In this document: positions 1 to 11,680 of the stretch, one piece after another
How the letters are laid out: every line of letters begins with the position of its first letter
Position numbering within the stretch: position 1 is the first letter of the stretch
Source of the DNA: Schizophyllum amplum
Taxonomy: Eukaryota; Basidiomycota; Agaricomycetes; Agaricales; Schizophyllaceae
DNA length: 64,000 nucleotides
NCBI GenBank assembly: GCA_007026445.1
Contig: VDMD01000093.1
Location: 34,162-98,161, forward strand
Direction: 5' to 3'
The notes under the pieces: model-generated
What the model saw: only the letters and a program-made list of their open reading frames with translations
What the model was told of the DNA's origin: nothing
Database searches by the model: none
Position numbers and translations under genes: made by a program

Positions 1-3000
1 GAGCGAGGTGGACCTCTGTGGGCGCGGTGGGAGGCAGTTGCCATGGCGACGCCGTGCGGCGAGATCGGCGGCGTGGGCGACCGAGGTTGTAGGTGCGTAT
101 GTACGATATGGCGGGCTATACAAATCTGATAGTTAGCATAAGCGACAGCATAAGTTGGTCAAGCACTCACCGTGATCGTCACGGTCACCCTCTCGAAGGA
201 CGACGGATTCCCCAAGTCACGCGCGAGTCGAATTTTCGAGCCACGGGGCATGGACCCACAAGTATATCACGTGATCCAATGTTGAAGTTGCGAAGGCGGG
301 CGGGCTAACTGCAGAACCGCAGCGGCGTTAGACCTTCAACACGTGCGATAATAAACAGATCTACTCACCGGAGAGGCCCGCTCTCGGAACTCGCCGTGAA
401 GTTGTGGATCCGAGTATGGGCGACGGAGGGGATATTCGTTGTTGGTGGCTTGGGACCGGGCGGCATGTTAAGGCTGTCTCTGCGAAGGCGTTAGACCACG
501 TTCAGCATGCCGCTGCAAAAACACGCACGGTGACGAGGGACCTCGGCGGCAGACGGGGTGTCGAGATAATAGGACGCGCGCGCAGGTACAATGAAACCCG
601 CCCAGCGAGAACGTCCTGCAAGGTCTACCGCACACGCAGAGACCGATCACGGCGGTGAGCGGGACGGTGCTGGACCTCGTCGCCCGCAGCGCATGTGAAC
701 GAGGACGTCTGCAAAGACGATGAGCATAGGCAATCATGAGGGCAGGGCGCGACGTCGACATCACCGCCGTCGTCGTGCGCGTCGGGTCACAAGCTGATCA
801 ACGTACCTCGACGATCTCGTACTCCCGCTCACACACCCCGCCCTCGCCGGCATCACCGACGTCGAGAGGTCCCAGGTGACGGTCCTCGACGTCCCGGCGC
901 CCGTCGAGAGATCCGTCGGGAGTCAATGCGCTCGCCATCGCACGAGCCCGCTGTTGCGATGACAACCCAGGCCAGTGGGCCTTCGAGGTCGCCGTCAATG
1001 GCGCCGTCGGCATCGCGGGACGAGTCGCCGGCGTCCGTCGTGGGATTCGGCGACGTCCGCCGCGGTCGCCGGGCGTTCAAGGAAGGCCGGGGAACGTCGA
1101 CGGGCGTCGGTCGTGGTGGTAGGAGACAAGCTGCGGACGTGTCAGTGATCGGTAAACGAAATGAATAGAAAACTTACTGAATGGGCCCCGACCGAACACT
1201 TAGACTTGCATGGTGCGGTCTGCAAAAGTCGTCAGCGAGATATGCAAGCTTAATGAACACGAGTCAGCATACCTGACAAGCTAGGTGTTTGCAAAGTTGA
1301 TGTGCGAGAGTGCAGCTAGAGCGAGTTGATCAGCACATGTCGAGACAATGAAAATACGACGCCCAACGCACCAGAGAAAGGCTGGTGTTAACGAACTGCG
1401 TATCGGAAGGTAACTGAAAATATGCCTGGAATGACGTGGTCAGCGAGTGCGAGAGCAGACGAAAACAAAGGAAATCATACCGAAATCAAATCGACATGAG
1501 TTGCAGGAGACAGCGAGCGAGGGCAAAGAGGAAGCGCAAGGAAGACGGCGGACGAGTGGTGGGAAGGGAAGAAGGCGTTGAAAGCCTGCTGAATACTGGC
1601 CATAGGTGTCGCCTTTTATACAGCGCGAGACGGCTGTCCAGCCGGTCGCGCGCGTCCCCTCGCTACGAGTCCCATTCTAATCCGCAGCGTACACGTCAGA
1701 GATGTGACAGCCACACCCCGACAAGCCGCCGCGAATCTGGGGCCAAGATTCGGGCGCTCGAGAGCGGAAGATTGGGCGCTCCTGCAGTGGTTACTCGTCA
1801 ACGCTCTCCTGGATCGCACGTCAGCCCGCTCGCAACGCCATTCAATACCAACGTACCGCTGCGGTCAGGAACGGCCGTGCGTGGAGTCGCGGACGGAAGG
1901 TTGGAAGTTCTGGAGGTCGGCCTTTGGGTGACGCGCCACAGCGTCTCCCAGTCGCTTTGTGCTGTCCTCGTCGCCGGCAGCGTTGGAAAGAGAGCTGGAA
2001 TGCATCCCAGGGTGAGGTTCGAGTGACTTGGTGACGCGTGACAAAGCCCGCGAGCTCGCAACAAGGCGCTGAAAAACTCGACTGCTCGTTGAACGAGAGA
2101 TCAGTCGTTGCTCCTTTGGGAAGTCCTTGAACTGTCCCAAAGGCAGCGCGCTGCTGGCGCGCGTCGCCCGCCTCGTCGACCGCTTCCCTCGCTGGAGCAA
2201 AAACAAATAATATTATAATGGAATGAATGGCGCGTCGCCCCGGCGTTTTCAGGTGGAATGAGGGGCATATGCGCACTGTGAGTGAAGTGGAATAGCCCAG
2301 GGCATGAGCCAGCGCAGCGCGGTCGCCGTCGACCCCCATCACGTTTCCATCATCGCAACTGAATGGATGGGCGCTCAGGTCCGCGTCGATGACAGCAGAA
2401 TTCCACCGGTCGCCGGTGGAAGATGCGGATGGGCGGGTAGGTCGTTCTGGTTCGTGGTGTCATTGCGACCGCGCACTGCGTGCGGCGCGCGGCGTGTCGT
2501 CATCCACGTGCTGACGCGGCGTTCAGAAATAGGGACCGTTTCAGAGGTGTCGGCAGGCGGAAGATTGGGGGCGCGGCGGGGTAAGTGAGGAGGGGGAAGG
2601 GGTCGTTCATTGCGAGGCAACAAGGTCTCTGGGAGGCGTCCGGCGTCCTAGGCGTTGAGGGACGGGTCGATACACGAGAACTTGACACGTGGCGGGTCAG
2701 CGCAAGCTCGGACGAAGACGCTATGGGCGCACCAAAAACGACGCCACATAATAAAAACGCCCTTGTGCGCAATACAGAGCAAGCTCGGGGCCGCGAATGG
2801 GAAATTCGATAGCGGGAACATGTTCGAGTAGACTGCGCGGATCGAATTTGGCTTGGGAATATTTTAAGGTTGGGTGACCACTTACGGAGGGAAAGACGTC
2901 GAGTTCTACATGCAAAGTAGCTCGACCTTCCAGAACGATAAGGAAGGTGTCTTATCTCGCCCATCGGCACTTGGTGGACGTGTTGTAAGTGTACGGAGGG

Positions 3001-3790
3001 TTGTCCTCGACGGTCTCTGACCCATCGCAGGTGCCGAGGGAGCGGCGGACGGCCTCCGAGAGGTCTCGCCGTGCATTTGCGCGCCACCGGGAGGCGTTGA
3101 GGGAATATCAGAGGATCGGTGAAGCGCCCGGCGTTCGACGTTCAGAGATAAGCGTTTATGACTATGAGGAAGTAGAATTCGGTGTTGCTGGGAGGAAGAG
3201 AGAATGCGATGAGCGGGAAGCGAAGTCGAAGCGCGGGACAAGGCGTGCGAAAGCTCATCGGACCGACCACCCGCGTCGCGTGCGCGTTCGATTTCGATTT
3301 TGGACAAGTTCCTCTCGACCACTACTGGCCCTCATAAACAACTCGTCAACGCCTGAGGCTCCGATGCGTCCGCCTCAAGACTCCTGGGAGTCGCCAACAC
3401 GACGCTTATTCCGCGTCGTGCTCACTCTCAACACCCCAGCGGCACCCGCCGTGCCGTCTGCAGACCCGTTTCGAGAGCTCATCGCACCGGGCATTCACGG
3501 TATTGCAGATGGCCCGGCGAGCGCGGCTCAGGTGTTGGGAGGGGGCTCGACGTGGGAACTCGCGCTCGTCCCAAATAAGTGCCTATCGTATACATGCAGG
3601 TGAGAATGGAACAGCGTGGGCATGTCGCCGTCATAACGCTCTCTCGGCTCAGGTCTGCCTGCGAGTCCCACGCACATGTCTCACGTACGCAGTCAACGAA
3701 GTCCGGCCGAGTTCCCAAAGCAGCAAGATCCAGATATGCTCAGTGGCGTGATCGGTCGCCGCGTCGGGATGTTTGTATGGGCGTTGCCTT
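1..3790. other. Gene-poor left flank, no gene recognised
   Basis: About 3.8 kb in which I could not find a convincing protein. Open frames are short, overlap on both strands, and show no family motif or consistent splice pattern. The sequence is GC-rich with scattered purine-rich stretches. A CG-rich stretch around 780-1080 is open on both strands but does not resemble a known domain. A gene that enters from the left of the window cannot be excluded. Confidence 0.5.
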
Positions 3791-3811
3791 TTGATGCGGC
3801 GCAGCGCGACG

Positions 3812-4985
3812 GCCATATATACCGGCCTGGCCGTTGGATGTAAAATTTCCCCATGCCGTCGTTTTCCCCACCGACGCTCCGCCGCCCGCCGCCGCTCGAC
3901 CGCCTCTCTTTTCGTTGAACAAGGTGAGTCGAGCTCGCTGTCGTCCATGTGAGATGACTAACGGTCTCCAGGAGCGACGCGTCTGCTCCACTGCTGCGCC
4001 AGAAACGCCATCCCCGTCCTTCTCGCACCGTCGTATGCTATGGTGAGTTTTTTCCATACGTTCCGCTGCGGGGGCTTTCATTGACTCCTTCCTCAGCCTC
4101 CCGTACCGTACACCTCCACTGGCGGGAATCTCAGGCTTGTCGTGCCCTCGCGCTGGAGTGTCGGGGATGGCGCTGCGCGCCGCCGAGTACTTCTTCGCAC
4201 TCGGGGAATTGGTATGTCTTGATTTCAGCTTAAGTCATATCGTCGCTGATTACGTTCTAGATCACTCGGACCGAGTCGCGCGTTGACCAACTCCCTCGCC
4301 AACCGCGCGGGCGACGCCGTAGCGCTTCCTCGACCATCTACACCCCACCCTGGCCTGTTTGTAAGCCCATTTGTCGGTCTAAGCGGGGGCGATTCTGACC
4401 GACTTTCCAGTTCAATTCTGATGCGAAATGGACGTCAAATGTCCCGGGACCCGCGCGGGAATTATAGCGAACGATTTCGGGTTTTGGGGGCCGGGGCGAG
4501 CGGCGCGGAGCGCCGCTGAGCGAGGCCGGCCTGCGTCGGAGCTTCTTAGGCGCGTTCTGCGTCGTCCCGCGCGCTCTGTAAGTCCATTTCCCGGTCCAAG
4601 CGGGGCTCATTCTGACCAAATTTCCAGGTCGTTTTTGATGCGAAATGGAGGTCAAATGTTCTGGGACCCGCGCGGGAATTCTAGAGGACCATTGCGAGTG
4701 TTTGGGGCCGGGGCGAGCGGCGCGCAGCGCCGCGTCACCTTTCGAATACCCCCACGCACCTCGCAGCGCCCTGGAGTATTTCCCCGACATGCTCGACGTA
4801 GCCTACGCGCGGTTTTCTTGCCGTCGGTACGCCCATTTGTCGGTCTAAGCGGGGGTGATTCTGACCGAGTTTCCAGGTTGCTTTGGATGCGAAATGGAGG
4901 TCGATTGACCCGGGACCCGCGCGGGAATTCTAGTGGACGGTTTCGGGTTTCTGGGGCCGGGGCGAGCGGCGCGGAGCGCCGCTGA
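3812..4985 (+). other. Possible spliced transcription unit without clear coding frame
   Basis: A TATA-like element (about 3814-3820) is followed by a run of good GT-AG intron candidates: 3924-3971, 4042-4096, 4212-4260, 4361-4410, 4578-4627 and 4827-4876, each about 48-55 nt. I could not join the exons into one open frame: the ATG at 3853 runs into TGA just before the first donor, and an alternative start at 3793 ends in a stop at the third junction. It may be a spliced non-coding RNA, a decayed gene, or chance. The last three intron candidates lie inside the repeats described separately. Confidence 0.25.
4361..4985. repeat. Three imperfect ~160 bp repeats, each with a 50-nt GT-AG segment
   Basis: Units lie at about 4361-4520, 4578-4735 and 4827-4985, separated by roughly 60-90 bp of unrelated sequence. 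Each unit starts with a 50-nt stretch from a GT donor through a CTGAC branch-like motif to TTTCCAG, continues with a conserved block holding gatgcgaaatgga and gggacccgcgcgggaatt, and ends in a GC-rich hairpin built on agcggcgc / gcgccgct. One frame stays open through units 2 and 3 and gives a similar peptide (MRNGG...DPRGN...GAGASGAERR), but this follows from DNA similarity and is weak evidence for a protein. Confidence 0.85.
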
Positions 4986-5049
4986 TCGTTCTTCGTACCT
5001 GCGGTTTCCCTTCGCATCGCGCGTCGGTCTGTACCCTTCTGACGAGTTC

Positions 5050-6035
5050 GTGAAGCAATGTATCGTGGTCCGCCGAGCAAGGGTGGGCGTCTTGGAGTAC
5101 GCCGGGGGCGCTGTCGAACACGCCGGGAACGCTGTCGAACAAGCTGCGGCCTTAAAAACGCGCCGAGGACGCTCACGAACAAGCTGCGACCACGCCGAGG
5201 ACGCTCACGAGCATGACGGACACACCCACGAAGCCACACGCAGGACGCTGCCCTCCTTGGCGGTGAGGCAATGTATCGGCGTCCGCCAATCGCCTCTCTC
5301 GTATCGGCGCCCGTCGATCGCCCCTCTCGTCCTCAGTAACCACTCGTACTCCGTCGCGGCTCTGCGTTGGTTGACTTACGGCTCGACTGCCTCGTACGCT
5401 GCACGGGAGGCCGACTAACTCGCGAAGCAATGTATCGACGTCCGGCGAGCGAGGTCGATCAATTCGAGCAGCAACGTATCGCCGTCCGGCGAGCGAGGTC
5501 GACTGACTCATGAGGCAATATATCACGGTCCGGCGAGCAAGACTGCGACAACTCGACGACGCTTGCCAAGGGTCCGACTAACTTGCGTGTCGACATCCGG
5601 CGAGCGGGGCCGACTCACTCGGGAAGCAACGTATCGACGTCCGGCGAGCGAGGTCGACCGACTCGTGAAGCAATGTATCGCCGTCCGGCGAGCAGGCCCT
5701 TGCGACGACGACGAGTTGGACGGCGATTACTCGGCGACGATTTCGACCTCGACTTGACGAGCAGGGTGAGTATACGGCTCGATGACGACGAGGACTCGAC
5801 GACGACCAGGACTCGAGGACTCGAGGACGACGACTTCTGGACGAGTACGACTCGGATATCCCCCACCGAACTCGTGAAGCAATGGATCGACGTCCGCCGA
5901 TCTGTGTTTGCGCTCTCCGGATGGTGCTCGCGGTGTTGATCTCGCCGACTGCTCTGACAAGCCGCCTGTTACGTCGGGCGAGTTGTGCAGCGGCCGAAGT
6001 CGTGAGGCAATGGATCGACGTCCCGCGAGCGAGGT
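5050..6035. repeat. ~43 bp GC-rich minisatellite, about ten degenerate copies
   Basis: The core gaagcaatgtatcgacgtc, followed by cggcgagcgaggtcgac, recurs near 5052, 5266, 5423, 5467, 5511, 5580, 5624, 5667, 5875 and 6003. The copies at 5423-5700 are almost head to tail with a period of 42-44 bp; the outer ones are dispersed. Between them lie shorter repeats (an acgccgnggacgctcacgaac-type unit at about 5098-5215) and a GAC/GAG-rich microsatellite-like run at 5770-5860. The frames opened by this array are repeat artefacts. Confidence 0.85.
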
Positions 6036-6960
6036 GGGTGAGTCTTGCTGACTTGTGCTGTTGACGTTGGGGGGTGTGCGGCAGGTGATTTTGCAGGCGA
6101 GGGCGAGTTTGTGGCACAGTTTGGATATCTTGGTCGTATGTATGCGTAGCTACAAAGTACAATAATGAAATACAATGGGGTTTTCGAACGACTCGCGCAT
6201 GCCGTTCTCGTAATGTCATTCCTGCTCTGGTGGTGACTTGTGCGGTGTTCCGAGCTGTCAGAGGATGTGTTCCGGCAGCAACGATCATAAAACGAGGCAG
6301 TCACAGAGGGAGGAGAAATAATGGGCTGGGGAGAGATTGTGGCAAGGCAAGAGAGGGAGGAGAGGGAGGGCGTTGAGAGTGGAGATGAGGACTTGTATAT
6401 ATGTCATGGCTCACATATAATAAAGCCAAGAGCATAGCAGGAGAGGGCATGCCATAACTTGTAGTCTGAGGGCCCGGCGGTATAGGTAACGGGTGCCGTA
6501 AAGTGACATGTCGAGATGTCTGGCGAGGAGGGCAAGGATGAGGGAGTAGGTGGCGAGCAAGGACACTGTCAGATTAGCTGAAGAAACAGAATGTGCTTGG
6601 GAATGTGTGTAGAATACAGTAGTAATTATCCGAAGGCGGTCAGTCCTTCCCGCCGCGAACTCGACAACGCCGAAAAGAAGAAGTAGCAGAAACACGCCAA
6701 ACAGCACACATCGCTGTCACGCCGCCCAATCCGGGTGTAAGCGAGTGACAGGCGAGTGACGCATTCGCGACGCCAGGGCAGGCGGCGATGCGGCACCCGA
6801 TGCTGTCGGGCGCTGGCCATGCAGGTGCAGTCGACGCGCCGCCACAATGCCATAGCCACTTGACCGTGTCTCGTAATGACGTCACGGGCTTTTGCGCGGA
6901 AGTATCGCGGGCGTTGGGGAAAACAGCTTGTCTTGAACCGCCATCTGGACCTATCTCGCC
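6036..6960. other. Spacer upstream of the BAR-PH gene
   Basis: No gene seen. It contains purine-rich gggaggag runs near 6300-6390 and should include the promoter of the Slm1-like gene that starts at 6961, but I see no clear TATA box. Confidence 0.5.
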
Positions 6961-8871
6961 ATGAACGACGGGGCCTCCATCTCCCGCGCGACGTCGATAT
7001 CCCGCACGAGCAAGGCGGGCTCGACGCTCTCGCGCAATGCGTCGCTCATCAAGAAGAACGTCGCCCCGCACGACTTGCAGCCCTCCGACGTCCTCGTCGA
7101 CCGCTTCGTCGCCTGGAAGGCTATAGTGAAGCAGCTTATCGCATATTTCGAGGTGCGTGACCAGCTACATGCTTGATCCCGCTCACCGAATCCGCAGGGC
7201 GTCGCGGACATCGAGAACAACACCGCGAAGGAGTTGACGAAGCTCGGTGCGGTTATCCAAGTCCCCTTTCGCGCGGGCAACCAGTTCCTCGGCGAGGGAG
7301 GTCTGCAGGACACGTACTACGCGATACGCGACAAAACGCGCACCATCGCCGATCATCACGCCAACCTCGGCCGGACGATTGATAGTTCTATTGTCCAGCA
7401 CTTGCAGAAGCTGCGTGTCGAGATCAAGGCCCATGTCAAGGTCAGTGCGTGCGTTGTACTGCTCACTCCCATCTCACCCCCCGCAGAACATTCAGAACGA
7501 CACAGGTAAGCTCGCAACGAGCGTGGCGAAGGAGCGCGAGCTCTCCACCCGCTACATCGCAGAGCTTGGTGCGAGCATCACCGCGTTCAAAAACACCCCC
7601 ATGAGCGTCACCTCCAAGACGGATCCGTACGTCGCCAACTCGGCCGTCCAGCGACAGCTTCACAAGCAGGTGGGTGCACACGAATTGGCATCAAACACAA
7701 ACACTTACAACTCGCAGGTCCACGAGGAAAACTTGCTCCAAAAATCCATCATCATCATCCAGCAAAACTCGGCCCACTTCGAAGAAGGCATCGTCCGCGC
7801 CATCCAATCCGCCTGGCAGACCTACTCGGAGTGGCAGTCGCGCGCGTCCGCCGCTATCCAGGAAGTCCACGTCGCCCTCGCCGCGCAAATGGCCTCGCTC
7901 GCCGCCGACCGCGAATGGATCGCGTTCAGCGCCCGCTCCGACCACCTGCTCGACCCCGACACCCCGCTCCGCAAACCGGACCACGTCGTTTACCCGCTCA
8001 TGGACGACCCGAGCGTCCTGCCCGTGCACACCGGCCTCCTCGAGCGCAAGAAGCGCTTCATGCGCAACTACCGCGAGGCGTACTACGTCCTCACCCCCGC
8101 CGGCTTCCTCCACGAGTACGCGAGCTCAGATCCTAACGCGCCCGGTGGGCAGGCACCGACGTTCAGCGTCTTTTTGCCGGCGTGCACGCTTGGGCCGCCT
8201 GCGCCGCCGACAAGTCGCTCGCACAAGTTCCACCTCGAGGCGACCGCAGAGGGCGGGGGAGCGGGACTGACGAGCAAGGCGGGCAGCATTCGGCAGAGCC
8301 TGAGCAGGCGTGGTAGCGGGCACGCGTGGACCTTCCGCTGCCGATCGAGGGAGGAGATGATGGAGTGGTGGAACGACGTGCGAATGTTGTGCGCGCGTTA
8401 CCTTGTCGCGAGCGAGCAGATGGAACGATCGGGCCCAGTCGCTGCCGCCGTGCGCTCGGTGGGTTATAACTCAGAGGACGAGGAAGAAGAGGAGGAGCTG
8501 GATGAGGACGGGGTGAACAGCAGCTTGAGCGACGATGAGGAGAACTTGGAATATGCGGACGCGGACGGTGATGTGGCAGGTAGTCCACCCAGCTATGCGC
8601 ATCCATCGCACGAGTACCCGGTGCGTCGCTCGCGGCCGGCTTCGGTTTCTGAACGCGCGGGCTGACGAGTCACGGGCAGGCGGAGAAGGGCGTGTCGTTA
8701 CACGACGATGGGCCGGTGGCGGACGGGGTGTCGCGCCGGCCTAGCAAACGGCAGCTGGAGAAGGCTCCGGAAGGTCGCACGCCGCATAGTCAGGATGAGC
8801 CTGAATCTGACGCGGTTGAGGCGAAGCAGGGACCGGGCCCTGTGGAAAGCAGATTTACGGAGGATTTGTGA
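6961..8871 (+). CDS. Slm1/Slm2-like BAR-PH domain protein (eisosome/TORC2 effector family)
   Basis: Five exons: 6961-7152, 7198-7440, 7487-7669, 7718-8620, 8680-8871; 570 aa, all junctions in phase. After a Ser/Thr-rich N-terminus, residues ~50-290 form a BAR-like helical domain with the signature of fungal Slm1 homologues (RAGNQFLGEGGLQDTYYAIR, NIQNDTGKLATSVAKERELS, NLLQKSIIIIQQNSAHFEEG). Residues ~300-420 form a PH domain (GLLERKKRFMRNYREAYYVL; ending near EEMMEWWNDVRML). An acidic, Ser-rich tail follows. Family members bind PI(4,5)P2 at the plasma membrane, sit in eisosomes and are phosphorylated by TORC2. The last intron (8621-8679) is inferred from a good donor and acceptor; without it the protein would stop at 8665 with a shorter, unrelated end. 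Start chosen at the first ATG of the frame. Confidence 0.9.
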
Positions 8872-9584
8872 ATGGAGATCGTACTCTGGCGTACTGCATG
8901 ATTCGAACGAGATTGGTATTACTTGTTATTGGGACTGCTGTCTAATTGCATGTACAATAGGCATTAACTGAAGGTCGTATGCGTGTGTTTAGACTTATGG
9001 ACGCGCTTTTCGGACATCGGGCCGGATATCCATCGTAGACTGGCAGAGTCCGCTTTCTCCAAGCTTTCTCAGTCCTGCCACCATTACTTAGGCCACTTAA
9101 TGATATAGTGAGTCGCGCCTCTCTCATCAGTGAAGCCGCGGCCCTGAACTGGGTCAGTATGTGATTGCATGTCGAGAATTTGTCGAGCTCATCGCCTAGC
9201 TCTCGATACCTGGTAATAGAGGAAGGTCACAAAACTGAAAGTACAAGCAGATCTGAGTCGATCCAGCAATCCCGCTGTTATCGTCTTCTTCATCCCAGCA
9301 GATGTAAGAGACAGAAGCTTAGCACAGCAACGTCGTGAGCGACCTCATTTTGCCATTCAAGTCCATGACTGAGAACCAGCGTGAACGGCGTGCCTCAAAG
9401 TATGCAGGCGGTCTTTGCATTCATGGAGCATATGAGTGGAGTCACACAGCATTCAAGAGCGGCATCTCTTCGTAGTCTGACCCGTGCCAATAGGATCAAG
9501 AGGCTTCACAAAGGGAAAGCCACAGACATGCACCGATCGGACTTTGTGTACCTTTGTTTCATTGTCAAAGACGATTGACCGCCA

Positions 9585-9590
9585 TATAAA
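9585..9590 (+). promoter_or_regulatory. TATA box of the hypothetical gene at 9663
   Basis: The sequence catataaagc lies about 75 bp upstream of the ATG, within the usual range for fungal TATA promoters. Confidence 0.5.
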
Positions 9591-9662
9591 GCGCCGGCGC
9601 TCGCGTTGAAGGCGTCTTTCTCAGACCGCAAACTACCCACTTTTGCTGCTGTCTCTTGCATC

Positions 9663-10331
9663 ATGAATCGTCTACCGGTGCGTCTGTCATTTCTTGACTC
9701 GTCATGCATTTCTGACGTGCTTTGCTCACCATCGTAGACTCTTTCCAGCGACGAGGCCCGCCTCCCGCCTCTACCTAGCTGCGTTGCCCAGTCCGCGAAC
9801 GGGTGGCACTGTGGCTGGCTTGTGGATGAGGCGTGGATCACCACCTTTTTGCACCAACGAGCGTCGCGCCGCCTATCTGCACCTACGCTACGCGCGCGTC
9901 TCGAGACCGCGGCTGTGTACCTCAGCATGGCCGCCGACTGCGACGTACGTGCCGTATTTGTCGCGACAAAGTCTCCCATGGACGAGGAGGGGTCACCCGA
10001 GCACGAGACAAAGCGATCGCCGACTGGGGAGCCATTCCTCGCGTTGTGCAGCACGCAGCCGGCGCTGACTTTCTTGCGGCGTCCGACGAGCGACCAGCTG
10101 GATGAGCTGTGCGGGGTGCTTGGCGACGAGCTCAGGGCGGAGCTGCGATGGGAAGAGGGCGTATCCGAGGAAGAGGAGACTGCGAAAGTCTCTGGGCATT
10201 TGTTGTCATCGTCTGGGTCTGAGATGTCGGAGAAGGAGAAGCCACGGCGGTGGGCGAGTGTGCGGCGGAAGCTTGCGCTCCCGCGCCGAAGCACGGATAC
10301 GAGCGTGAGCCTCGAGAGTCGGGCGGAATAA
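9663..10331 (+). CDS. Hypothetical protein, 202 aa
   Basis: Two exons, 9663-9677 (only five codons, MNRLP) and 9738-10331, joined by a 60-nt GT-AG intron. The 15-nt first exon is supported by the upstream TATA box and by the unbroken frame across the junction. I do not recognise a domain. The protein has a compact first half (GWHCGWLVDEAWITTFL...) and a charged second half with an acidic run (EEGVSEEEE) followed by a basic, Ser/Arg-rich C-terminus (RRWASVRRKLALPRRS), which suggests a soluble protein with a disordered tail. It is convergent with the hydrolase gene; the two stop codons are 67 bp apart. Confidence 0.65.
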
Positions 10332-10398
10332 ACGGATCGACAAGCTGTCTACATGTTTCTTGTACTTGTACTGCATATGTGTTCCCCATTTTGTTCAT

Positions 10399-11324
10399 CT
10401 AGTCAAATGTATCATCAACTGTGTACTTTTTTACGCCGCTATACATCAAAGCACCTACTCCCCCCGAAGCCACGGCCCTATCTACCTCTTCATGAATACA
10501 ATGCAGCTTGCCACTCCATACGTGGTTCGCCCAGTCCACAACGACCTGCTTGAGCACACCTCTGCGGTTTTTCCCAGACAAAATCCCCTCCCACAGCCCA
10601 TAGAAGGGTCCACGTTCGCTGCCACCCGTCAGCGTCAGCACGCCCTCCACTGGCGGCTCCTCGCCGTGATAACCCTCCCAGCCCTCGCCCTGCACAAGCG
10701 CCTCGAGCGCGCGGAAGTAGCCGCCGGTCATGAAGATGCCAATGCAGGGAGCCAGCTCGACGGGGTAGGAGATGAGGATGTAGCGCGCAGGGCGAAAGTT
10801 GGGGCAGGGCGGGGGACGGACGGCGGCGGCGAAGGTGGCACCGGCAGAGTAGCCCTGGTGGGTGGCAGGTCTGCATCAACAAGCAGATCAGCGAGAGATT
10901 GGGAAGAGGTGAAGCTCACGCAGATGAAGAGCTCCGCCTCCCCTATAGAGGGATAGTCGGCGGTGAACTGGGAGAGAGATTCGTTAAGTAGGCGCTGTGT
11001 CCGATGTCCGATCAATATGTGGCACTCTTACACTCTCCCACAACTCACCGTGTAATCGTTCACCGCGGCTTCGCCCATCCACACGCCAAGGTCACTCCAC
11101 TCGTTACCGCCTCCACTGTTACCCGTACTGCGCGCGTTCCACGTCACGACGCGCATGCGGCGCGTCTCGACAAGGTAGTGGGCGAGCGTGCGCACGACGG
11201 GGTCGTCGTAAGTTCCGCCAAGGCGCCCGTGGGCGATGAGCGCGAGGCCGCGCGGGATCTCGCATTCCGGTTGCTCTACGCGAGTCTCGAGCGCTACCAC
11301 ATCCTTGGATGGTCCTTGACCCAT
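10399..11324 (-). CDS. Alpha/beta hydrolase (TEX30/KANL3-like)
   Basis: Three exons on the minus strand: 11324-11049, 10967-10920 (48 nt), 10854-10399; 259 aa. It begins with a short leader, then an alpha/beta-hydrolase core: GLALIAHGRLGGTYDDPVV gives the HG oxyanion turn, and the nucleophile elbow GYSAGA (Ser about residue 111) sits exactly at the start of exon 3, which fixes that acceptor site. A His candidate is in DWANHVWSGK near the C-terminus. The type resembles fungal hydrolases described as dienelactone hydrolase-like or TEX30/KANL3-like; the substrate cannot be read from the sequence. No signal peptide or membrane segment is visible, so a cytosolic location is likely. A TATA-like tatataag at 11394-11401 lies ~70 bp upstream. 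Confidence 0.8.
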
Positions 11325-11680
11325 CGCACAAAACCAAAGGGTCTGGGGAACAGAGTAAGACCTGGAGGAGACAGTCAATGGGCAAGCGCCTGTCTTATAT
11401 ACATACGGGCCGGCCTCGCTTCGATATGGATACAAGCTTGGCGCATGATCGGCTGTAGTCTGCCGAAGACCTGGCCGGCCTTCTATTAGGACGGTTGAGA
11501 CCCGGATCTGGTGTGTCCGTGAATAGGCTAACGCGAGGACTGTTGCAACTTGAACAAGCACCTGTCGAACATTAATGACGATAGGTGTTGTCGCCGATAC
11601 TTGGACACGCGCTCAAACACCACGCACTCAAGTGAGACAGCCTGTGTATATCATGCTTTACAAGGGTACATGTCTGCAGC

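Noticed and set aside
4428..4985. 185-codon frame with peptide repeats GAGASGAERR
   Set aside because: The peptide repeats are explained by the DNA repeats, and the frame runs through the intron-shaped segments.
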